Shown piece by piece: positions 1 to 5,194 of a DNA stretch of 5,957 nucleotides. Each line of letters starts with the position of its first letter. Within the stretch, counting starts at the first letter, position 1. Position numbers and translations under genes: made by a program. This DNA is from Anaerolineales bacterium (GTDB lineage Bacteria > Chloroflexota > Anaerolineae > Anaerolineales > Villigracilaceae): assembly GCA_016928525.1 (NCBI GenBank), contig JAFGKO010000284.1, forward strand, positions 1 to 5,957, read 5' to 3'. A model generated the notes under the pieces. It was given only the letters and a program-made list of their open reading frames with translations, ran no database searches and was not told where the DNA came from.

Positions 1-474
1 ACCAGCATGATCGGGTTACTGGCCGGAGCGGTCGCTATCTGTTCGGGCGCCGCCGTCATGGGGCCAATCTTCGCCTTCATCACCGGAATAGTTGCCGGGT
101 TACTCACCACCTTCACCGTTGGCCTGCTGGAAAACGTCCTGAAGATCGACGATGCACTGGCCTGCTTCCCGGTTCACGGGGCCTGCGGCATCTGGGGCGT
201 GCTGGCAACGGGGTTGTTCGGGGCGAAAGTTCTGGGCGGACATCCTATCTACGGATTGGAAACCGCCGATTGGCTGTCGCAGATAGGGGTGCAGGCACTC
301 GGCGCTGTCAGCATCATGCTCTTCACCGCCGCCGCAGGATTGGCCCTCTTCTTCGTCCTGAACAAATTCAACATGCTGCGCGTGCTCAAAGATGCGGAAC
401 TCTACGGGATTGACATCGCGATGCACAAGACGTACGCGTATCCTGAGGATATGATCGAGAATCAATTCCAATAG
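1..474 (+). CDS. amt: Ammonium transporter (Amt family), C-terminal part
   Basis: This is the 3' end of an Amt/MEP/Rh ammonium channel gene; the reading frame is open from base 1, so the 5' end lies outside the window. About 157 residues are visible against roughly 400-450 for the family. The segment DDALACFPVHGACGIWG contains the second of the two pore histidines of Amt proteins (equivalent to His318 of E. coli AmtB), at about residue 59 of the visible part; the first pore histidine would lie upstream. Hydrophobic membrane segments surround it (visible residues about 3-42, 59-74 and 95-122). The tail ends with a GIDIAMHKTYAYPE stretch, which matches the conserved cytoplasmic C-terminal motif (GxDxxxHGxxAY type) that couples the trimer and interacts with PII proteins. 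The gene ends with two in-frame TAG codons in a row. No glnK/PII gene lies downstream here; the next gene is convergent. The family call is secure; substrate transport follows from the family. Confidence 0.93.
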   Translation, partial: TSMIGLLAGAVAICSGAAVMGPIFAFITGIVAGLLTTFTVGLLENVLKIDDALACFPVHGACGIWGVLATGLFGAKVLGGHPIYGLETADWLSQIGVQALGAVSIMLFTAAAGLALFFVLNKFNMLRVLKDAELYGIDIAMHKTYAYPEDMIENQFQ

Positions 475-532
475 TAGCTTGCCCGCCTGGGGGATCAAGC
501 CAGGCCTCTCTCAGAAGGAGGAATACAAGCCC

Positions 533-562
533 AGCCCGCCGAGATGGACCACTCGGCGGGCT
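533..562. terminator. Perfect 11-bp hairpin between convergent genes
   Basis: AGCCCGCCGAG (533-543) is exactly complementary to CTCGGCGGGCT (552-562), with an 8-nt loop. It lies 58 bp after the amt stop and 57 bp beyond the stop of the convergent acetyltransferase gene, which is the expected place for a shared bidirectional terminator. There is no real T-run on either side (GCTACTTG on the plus strand, GGGCTTGTATT on the minus strand), so intrinsic termination may be inefficient or need a factor. A second, weaker hairpin (GCCTGG 485-490 with CCAGGC 500-505) lies between amt and this one. Confidence 0.6.
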
Positions 563-619
563 GCTACTTGAAGAACTGCCCCCTCTTCGCTCCACGCCAG
601 CTTTTTGAAAATATGCGAA

Positions 620-1168
620 TTACGATCCGCCCCCCCGCTCCTGAAACTCTTCCACCGTCATCCCGTAGTGAAGTTCGTCGAAATGCTGACCTAGCGTGAA
701 GACCACCCGGCGGATGCGGCCTTCCAACGTGAAGCCCAGCCTCTCGTGGAGACGTTGTGACGCTTCATTATTCGAGTAGACCGTCGCCGAAACCTTCTGG
801 TAGTTGAGTTCATCGAAGAAATAACGCAATAGCAGGAGAATTGCTTCGGAGGCATAGCCTCTGCGGCGATAATCCGGGCCGATCGCCAGGCCATACATAA
901 AGCACCCCGCCCGCCGGTCACAGGTGTGGGAGTTGATGATGCCGACGGCTTCCCCGGCCTCGTTCTCAATGACGAAATCGAAGGCATCGTCCTTCAACTC
1001 TGGCGACGCCATGTTCTCGAAATGCTTACGGGTCGCTTCCAACGAATGGGGAAATCGCACGAAATCCGTGAAGCGTTCCATATCGGTGTCGCGCCACGCG
1101 AAAAAAGTATCAGCGTCGCCCGGCTCTACGCCGCGCAAGCGAATATGTTTACCCTGCCAAATATCCAT
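620..1168 (-). CDS. GNAT family N-acetyltransferase (RimJ/RimL-like)
   Basis: This encodes a 182-aa protein, a normal length for a single-domain GNAT enzyme that transfers an acetyl group from acetyl-CoA to an amine. The N-terminus (IRLRGVEPGDADTFFAWRDT, residues 9-28) is typical of the RimJ/RimL/SpeG-like branch. Motif A is seen at YGLAIGPDYRRRGYASEA (residues 92-109), with RRRGYA as the R-x-x-G-x-A pyrophosphate-binding loop. It is followed by the motif B region YSNNEASQRLHERLGF (131-146). I chose the ATG at 1168-1166 because AGGAGG (1178-1173 on the minus strand) sits 4 nt upstream and because family similarity begins right there. The frame stays open further upstream, but that extension (52 codons) shows no domain character and would cover the promoter. 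The gene is transcribed away from the GntR-type gene and converges on amt. The substrate (protein N-terminus, polyamine, antibiotic or other amine) cannot be told from the sequence. Confidence 0.88.
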   Translation of the reverse strand: MDIWQGKHIRLRGVEPGDADTFFAWRDTDMERFTDFVRFPHSLEATRKHFENMASPELKDDAFDFVIENEAGEAVGIINSHTCDRRAGCFMYGLAIGPDYRRRGYASEAILLLLRYFFDELNYQKVSATVYSNNEASQRLHERLGFTLEGRIRRVVFTLGQHFDELHYGMTVEEFQERGGGS

Positions 1169-1243
1169 GCGGCCTCCTGCAAATGGTCCGAAGTCGAAAG
1201 TTGAAGTCTGCAGTCTTTGGAAGGAGCAATGGCCCCATCTGTG

Positions 1244-1273
1244 ATTATTGTCGGCGGTTTCTGGCGAAGTCAA
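1244..1273 (-). promoter_or_regulatory. Candidate promoter of the acetyltransferase gene
   Basis: Read on the minus strand, TTGACT (1273-1268) and AATAAT (1249-1244) are separated by 18 bp. Each matches five of six consensus positions of a housekeeping-sigma promoter. Transcription would start near 1237 and give a leader of about 70 nt before the ATG at 1168. The match is good but unsupported by anything else. Confidence 0.45.
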
Positions 1274-1395
1274 GCCACCACTTCGTCTTCTCCGTTCGCT
1301 CCACAGCACAGCATGGCACTGCACAACACGCTACATGAATAGCATGACTGGCACGATGGCACATGGAATTGGCGACGAAAATCAGGGGAAAACTA

Positions 1396-1424
1396 TTGAC
1401 AGATTTCAATACCAGTGTTATAAT
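1396..1424 (+). promoter_or_regulatory. Exact-consensus sigma-70-type promoter for the GntR-fusion gene
   Basis: TTGACA (1396-1401) and TATAAT (1419-1424) are both perfect and separated by the optimal 17 bp. TG at 1416-1417 adds an extended -10 element (TGnTATAAT). The start point would fall near 1431, giving a leader of about 44 nt to the ATG at 1475. Such an ideal promoter in front of a regulator gene suggests that its activity is held down by a repressor, probably the gene product itself. Confidence 0.85.
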
Positions 1425-1431
1425 GTTATAA
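1418..1431. promoter_or_regulatory. Candidate operator: TTATAA-TG-TTATAA dyad over the -10 box
   Basis: TTATAA occurs at 1418-1423 and again at 1426-1431. Because TTATAA is self-complementary, the pair is at once a direct repeat (GTTATAAT/GTTATAAA, period 8) and an inverted repeat. It overlaps the -10 element and the expected transcription start, so a protein bound here would block RNA polymerase. A further loose direct repeat, AATACC, lies on both sides (1408-1413 and 1435-1440, 27 bp apart). Binding by the GntR-type protein encoded just downstream is an inference. The AT-richness of a -10 region could produce part of the pattern by chance. Confidence 0.4.
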
Positions 1432-1474
1432 AGAAATACCAAAGTGCCTTTCACAAGAAGAAGTCAGGCCGTTC

Positions 1475-2944
1475 ATGGTTGATCGAAACTCACCCGTTCC
1501 CATCTATTACCAACTCAAACTCCATTTCAAGCAGCAAATGGAAGCTAACATTTTGCGGCCAGGTGACCGCCTGCCCACCGAGATGGAGCTATGCGAGTTG
1601 TACGAGGTCAGCCGCGCCCCCATCCGTCAAGCCCTCACCGAACTGGCCCGCGAAGGCTACCTGTATCGCCGGGCCGGACAAGGCACCTTTGTGGCGCGGG
1701 GCGTCTCCAAGCGGATAGAACAACAAACCGACATTCACGTCCTGACACACTACGACGTGTTTTGGCTTGGTTCAATGGAAAGCGCCGTCCACGCCTGGAA
1801 CCTGCGCCATCCAGACCGCGAAGTCACATTAAAGGTGACGATGTGCTCACGCGGCGATTTTCACCGCCAGTTGCGGCGGTCAGTAGCGCAAGGTGAAGCG
1901 CCGGACATCGCGCCGATGGATTACGTGTGGATCCCCGACTATGCGCGCTCCGGCTACATCGCGCCACTGGACAAACTGGACAAACAATGGGCGCAGGAAC
2001 TCACGAAAGACCTGGAGACGCCCGTAGCTTTGAACAATACTGTAGACGGGCAACTCTACGGTGTACCAGTGCAGGCCGATGTGTCAGGGATGTGGTATCG
2101 AAAAGATTGGTTTGACGCCGAGGGAATCACTCCCCCAGAAACTTGGGATGACTGGTTAAAAATTATCGATCATTTCGCACTACCAGAAGTCCAACAACGC
2201 TATCACAATCAATATGCCGTTGTGTTTCCGGTGGGCTCCGCTGCCGGAGAAGCGCTGATCAACTTATTGATTCCGTTCTTTTGGTCCGCCGGTGCACAGA
2301 TGATGAACGGCATGGACGCACTAAAGCTGGATGATCCGGCCATCTACACGGCACTAAAATTTCTACGCCAGATCACGATGCAGCGACGCGCATGCCTGCC
2401 GCCCAACATGGCCGATTTTAACTGGTGGGATCTGACTGTTCATCTCGCCAAGGGCAAGTCCCCGATGACGTTAGGAGGAACCTACGAGTGGCCGCGCATC
2501 GAGGATGAGTCCAATTGGACCGAAGAAGAAGATGCAATCGCACATCTAGGATTTGTACCAGCGCCCCGACCGGCGGCAGCATCACCACAAGTGATGTCAC
2601 TGGGCGGCACCAGTTGGGCCATTATGCGGCAGTCGTCAGAAGGCGAACTATGCGCTGAAATTCTCAAACAGGTTTCCACGCCAGAGGCGCTGCAGGCGTA
2701 TTGCGAGGAACATTTACAAATCGCACCACACCGCACAATCAACGCCAGCTTGAGCAGCGGCGGGCATCCCTGGCTAGAGCGGATCATCCCATTCCTGAAA
2801 CTGGCACGTCCACGTCCATTTCTAAACAATTATCTACATACCTCGCTATTCCTACAGGATATGCTCCAGAAAATCCTGTGGGAAGATGCACCGATAGAGA
2901 CGACCGTGCAGCGCACGACGCAGGCCCTGGCTTTGTTGAGGTAA
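1475..2944 (+). CDS. GntR-type DNA-binding domain fused to a cytoplasmic solute-binding (MalE/UgpB-like) domain
   Basis: This encodes a 489-aa two-domain protein, probably a one-component transcription regulator that binds a sugar-like ligand in the cytoplasm. Residues about 6-75 form a GntR/HutC-type winged helix: PIYYQLKLHFKQQ, then LRPGDRLPTEMEL, the recognition helix region VSRAPIRQALTELAREG (45-61) and the wing LYRRAGQGTFVA. Residues about 86-489 resemble family-1 extracellular solute-binding proteins. The landmarks are AWNLRHPDREVTL (107-119), AQGEAPDI (138-145), DGQLYGVPVQ (191-200), MWYRKDWFDAEGITPPETWDDW (206-227, aromatic-rich) and SPQVMSLGGTSWAI (370-383). There is no signal peptide or lipobox, so the binding fold should stay in the cytoplasm. 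Many tryptophans (207, 223, 317, 318, 339, 381) would suit stacking on sugars. Usual GntR effector domains (FCD, UTRA, aminotransferase) are absent. The ATG has only a weak AGG 6 nt upstream, but domain similarity starts immediately after it. It is followed after 152 bp by a transporter operon on the same strand. Domain calls are firm; ligand and targets are inferred. Confidence 0.88.
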   Translation: MVDRNSPVPIYYQLKLHFKQQMEANILRPGDRLPTEMELCELYEVSRAPIRQALTELAREGYLYRRAGQGTFVARGVSKRIEQQTDIHVLTHYDVFWLGSMESAVHAWNLRHPDREVTLKVTMCSRGDFHRQLRRSVAQGEAPDIAPMDYVWIPDYARSGYIAPLDKLDKQWAQELTKDLETPVALNNTVDGQLYGVPVQADVSGMWYRKDWFDAEGITPPETWDDWLKIIDHFALPEVQQRYHNQYAVVFPVGSAAGEALINLLIPFFWSAGAQMMNGMDALKLDDPAIYTALKFLRQITMQRRACLPPNMADFNWWDLTVHLAKGKSPMTLGGTYEWPRIEDESNWTEEEDAIAHLGFVPAPRPAAASPQVMSLGGTSWAIMRQSSEGELCAEILKQVSTPEALQAYCEEHLQIAPHRTINASLSSGGHPWLERIIPFLKLARPRPFLNNYLHTSLFLQDMLQKILWEDAPIETTVQRTTQALALLR

Positions 2945-3096
2945 ACATTGCACCAACCACAAACGTCGTTGGAGAATGTCATCTGAGTACGTTTTCGGTT
3001 CAATTTCAATTTAAGGAGGTGTACCATTACAAATACTTGTAAAGACAATGAAACCCATTTCCCAATTTCACTTAGTAAACTCGAAGGAGGTTTGTA
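2945..3096 (+). promoter_or_regulatory. Leader region between regulator and binding-protein gene
   Basis: This 152-bp gap has no convincing -35/-10 pair and no terminator, so read-through from the regulator gene is possible. It contains two strong Shine-Dalgarno sequences. One is TAAGGAGGTG at 3012-3021, with no ATG or GTG at a workable distance. The other is AAGGAGG at 3084-3090, 6 nt before the ATG of the binding-protein gene. Between them lies the dyad TTACAA-ATAC-TTGTAA (3027-3042). Further upstream, CCAAC (2953-2957) and GTTGG (2968-2972) could form a weak hairpin. Confidence 0.5.
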
Positions 3097-3097
3097 A
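3026..3097 (+). other. Possible 23-codon leader ORF with non-standard ATT start
   Basis: Six bases after the orphan AAGGAGG (3013-3019) stands ATT (3026-3028). It opens a frame of 23 codons that ends with TAA at 3095-3097. That stop shares its last base with the ATG of the binding-protein gene (TAATG), the arrangement typical of translational coupling. The peptide would begin ITNTCKDNE and end SKLEGGL. ATT starts are rare in bacteria (infC and pcnB in E. coli are known cases), so this may equally be a decayed leader or an ATG changed by mutation or read error. I offer it only as a candidate, because the spacing of both ends is so regular. Confidence 0.2.
3027..3042. promoter_or_regulatory. 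Dyad TTACAA-N4-TTGTAA in the transporter leader
   Basis: TTACAA (3027-3032) and TTGTAA (3037-3042) are perfect 6-bp inverted arms around ATAC. The arms resemble the TTATAA half-sites at the regulator promoter (TTAYAA/TTRTAA), though the spacer is 4 bp here and 2 bp there. It could be an operator for the upstream GntR-type protein acting as a roadblock, or simply a small RNA hairpin. Chance cannot be excluded. Confidence 0.3.
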
Positions 3098-5124
3098 TGA
3101 AGAAGCGACTGTTTCTGCTGTTTAGTGTTTTGATGGTGTTGTCGATGCTGGCCACAGCTTGTACCAAGCCGACGGCTGAACCGACGGCCGAGCCGACAAC
3201 CGAAGCCCCAGCGGCCACAGCGGTCCCAAAAACCGAGGAACCCGCACCCAGCCAATATAAGCAAGCTCCAATGCTGGATTCGATGGGCCTGCCCCCGATT
3301 GAGGAACGCCTGCCTGTAGATGTTCAGGTTATCGAAGTGGTCGACTCCATCGGCAAATACGGTGGCACCTTGAACGCCGTGGCCGACGGCGATGGCGGCA
3401 ACATCAAGATGTGGCTCTACGATCCGCCCGTCCGCTGGAAGGCCGACCTCACCGGCTACGAACCGGGCCTGCTGACCGAGATGCCTGTGTACAGCGATGG
3501 GGACAAGACCATCACTTTCCACTTCCGCAAGGGACTCAAGTGGTCCGATGGCGAGCCCTACACCACTGCCGACCTTAAATTCTGGTGGGAAGACCTTGCC
3601 AATAACGATGACTACAAGAGCATAAACGTACCCTGGTATGCCCGCAACGCCGACGGCACCCCGATCACCATGGAGTTCCCTGACGACTACACCTGGGTGC
3701 TGAAATATGACAAACCCCAGTACATCATGCCCTACATCCTGGCCCAGGGCTTCTGGGAGTGGGAACCGCTCATGAAGCCGGCGCACTTCCTCAAACAGTA
3801 TCACCCCAAATACGAGGGCAAGCCCGGCGATGAGGGCTACACCGAGCTGGACCTGATGGATCGCTGGTTCCAGACGCCAGGCTATCCCTGCCTGATGGCA
3901 TGGTGCCTGAAGGAGTATAAAGCCGGCGAGTACTGGCTCATGGAGCGCAACCCCTACTACTGGAAGGTTGACACCGAGGGCAACCAGCTTCCGTACATCG
4001 ATGCCATCCGGATCGAGCTGGTGCAGGATAGCGAGGTTCGCTTGCTGCAGATCGCTCAGGGCCGCTACGATCTGGTTTATCGCGTCAATATGAGTCCCAC
4101 GGATATCCCCTTCTTGAATGAGAATGCCGCAGCAGGCGATTTCCGCCTGGTGCCTGGCTGGATGAATGGCGCTGGCGCGTGGCCCGGGCTCATCGTGAAC
4201 CAGGACTACCATAAGGATCAGGATTACGATCCGGCAAAGGAGACTGACGAGGACAAGGAAATCCGCGAGCTGCTGCGCAACCAGGACTTCCGCATCGGCT
4301 TGTCGGTGGCGATGGACCGCCAGCGCGTTTTGGACGTAGTCTGGGAGGGCATCGGTGAGGCCAAGAACTTTACCATCAGCCCGCAATCGCCGCACTTCGC
4401 GAGCGAGGAAGGTCAGAAGCTCTTTAAAGAGTGGGCCGAGGTCTACACGGAGTATGACGCCGAAGCTGCCAAGGAACACTTTGACAAGGCGGGCTTTGTG
4501 GACGCTGATGGCGATGGCATCCGCGACCTGCCTAGCGGCAAGCCCTTCACGCTGATCATCGACCTCAATGACTGGAGTGTCGAGAAAATTAACACCGACT
4601 TCGTCGAAGTCTACAGGCAAAACCTGGAGGCCGTGGGCGTCAAGGTGCTGATCAACAACGTCGTTGGCCAACCCGATGCCGGTACCCGCGGGGACTACGG
4701 GCTTTACATGCTCCGTACGACCCACGCCTCGGAGTTGGATCTGTGGACCTATCCCGACTGGGTCTTCCCGGTGCGTGGCGGTGGCGAGGGCACACGCGCC
4801 TTCCCGCAGCAGGGTCTCTGGTACTCACGCGGTGGTACAGAAGGTTGGGAGCCCGCAGTGGGCAGTCCGGCCTATAAGCTGCAGGAAATCTACCGTGCGG
4901 GCCTGCAGGAACCCAGCGAGGAGAAACGCACTCAGTTGATCTGGGACGCCGTGCGCGTCTACATTGATGAGGGTCCCTTCATCATCGGCGCGACCGGTGA
5001 TCAGGCAGTGCCTGTCGTTGCCAAGAATTACATGCGCAACCTCTATGAGTACGGCGTAACCGGCCCCTGGGCGCCCGCCACGCCCGGTAACGGCCATCCT
5101 GAGCAGTTCTGGATGGACAAGTAA
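3097..5124 (+). CDS. ABC transporter family-5 substrate-binding lipoprotein (OppA/DppA-like)
   Basis: This encodes a 675-aa extracytoplasmic receptor of a peptide/oligosaccharide-type ABC importer. The N-terminus is a lipoprotein signal: KKR, a hydrophobic core, then LATAC with Cys22 as the lipid-attachment site. A Thr/Pro/Glu/Ala linker follows (about 23-52), which would tether the domain away from the membrane. Family-5 signatures follow: IGKYGGTL (85-92), PGLLTEMPVYSDGDKTITFH then FRKGLKWSDGEPYTTADL (143-160), ERNPYYWKVD (283-292), RNQDFRIGLSVAMDRQRVLDVVW (394-416) and DKAGFVDADGDGIRD (463-477). The last has an Asp-rich DADGDG loop common in this family. The only other cysteines are C265 and C270, which could form a disulfide. 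The start is set by AAGGAGG at 3084-3090, 6 nt before the ATG. A permease gene follows after 70 bp and a hairpin, as expected for an import operon. Members of this family in Thermotoga and related bacteria often bind oligosaccharides rather than peptides, so the substrate is open. Confidence 0.92.
   Translation: MKKRLFLLFSVLMVLSMLATACTKPTAEPTAEPTTEAPAATAVPKTEEPAPSQYKQAPMLDSMGLPPIEERLPVDVQVIEVVDSIGKYGGTLNAVADGDGGNIKMWLYDPPVRWKADLTGYEPGLLTEMPVYSDGDKTITFHFRKGLKWSDGEPYTTADLKFWWEDLANNDDYKSINVPWYARNADGTPITMEFPDDYTWVLKYDKPQYIMPYILAQGFWEWEPLMKPAHFLKQYHPKYEGKPGDEGYTELDLMDRWFQTPGYPCLMAWCLKEYKAGEYWLMERNPYYWKVDTEGNQLPYIDAIRIELVQDSEVRLLQIAQGRYDLVYRVNMSPTDIPFLNENAAAGDFRLVPGWMNGAGAWPGLIVNQDYHKDQDYDPAKETDEDKEIRELLRNQDFRIGLSVAMDRQRVLDVVWEGIGEAKNFTISPQSPHFASEEGQKLFKEWAEVYTEYDAEAAKEHFDKAGFVDADGDGIRDLPSGKPFTLIIDLNDWSVEKINTDFVEVYRQNLEAVGVKVLINNVVGQPDAGTRGDYGLYMLRTTHASELDLWTYPDWVFPVRGGGEGTRAFPQQGLWYSRGGTEGWEPAVGSPAYKLQEIYRAGLQEPSEEKRTQLIWDAVRVYIDEGPFIIGATGDQAVPVVAKNYMRNLYEYGVTGPWAPATPGNGHPEQFWMDK
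3169..3204 (+). repeat. Three tandem 12-bp repeats encoding PTAE/PTAE/PTTE linker
   Basis: CCGACGGCTGAA, CCGACGGCCGAG and CCGACAACCGAA follow one another directly after the lipid-modified cysteine codon and one Thr-Lys pair. The 12-bp unit keeps frame, so copy-number changes would only lengthen or shorten the flexible linker of the binding lipoprotein. Synonymous differences between copies show that the array is not brand new. Confidence 0.8.
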
Positions 5125-5135
5125 TCAGGTTGTCT

Positions 5136-5174
5136 GTGGGGGGTGGAGAGACTTTTCCCACCCCCCACGCTTTT
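5136..5174 (+). terminator. Hairpin with T-run between binding-protein and permease genes
   Basis: GTGGGGGGTGG (5136-5146) pairs perfectly with CCACCCCCCAC (5158-5168) across an 11-nt loop, and GC then TTTT (5171-5174) follow. It begins 11 bp after the binding-protein stop and ends 20 bp before the permease ATG. This is the usual place for a partial terminator, or a 3'-end stabilising stem-loop, that leaves the binding protein in excess over the membrane parts of an importer. The short T-run suggests incomplete termination. Confidence 0.75.
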
Positions 5175-5194
5175 CATTGTGGGAGGAGGTAACA

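Larger units (their letters stand above)
1169..1474. other. Divergent intergenic region
   Basis: This 306-bp gap separates the leftward acetyltransferase gene from the rightward regulator gene. It holds a candidate leftward promoter (1244-1273) and a consensus rightward promoter with an overlapping dyad (1396-1431). Between 1274 and 1395 I see no coding potential with a ribosome binding site and no strong hairpin, only scattered short repeats such as AGCATG and GGCAC. The sequence becomes distinctly AT-rich from about 1390 to 1460. Confidence 0.7.

Noticed and set aside
514..543. AAGGAGG-like sequence (around 514-520) before an ATG at 544
   Set aside because: The ATG is about 24 nt away, too far for initiation, and lies in the loop of the terminator hairpin. 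The resulting short frame runs antisense into the acetyltransferase gene.
1169..1324. In-frame N-terminal extension of the acetyltransferase (52 more codons)
   Set aside because: The ATG at 1168 has an AGGAGG site and the family similarity starts there. The extension is low in domain character and covers the likely promoter.
3048..3125. Short ORF from ATG 3048, 25 codons, overlapping the start of the lipoprotein gene out of frame
   Set aside because: It has no Shine-Dalgarno at a suitable distance (the 3013 site is about 28 nt away), and its codons past 3097 simply read the signal-peptide region in another frame.
2830..4725. Long open frame on the minus strand, about 631 codons, antisense to the binding-lipoprotein gene
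   Set aside because: It mirrors the codon structure of the well-supported plus-strand gene, has no recognisable domain and spans two plus-strand genes plus their leader. It is a shadow frame.
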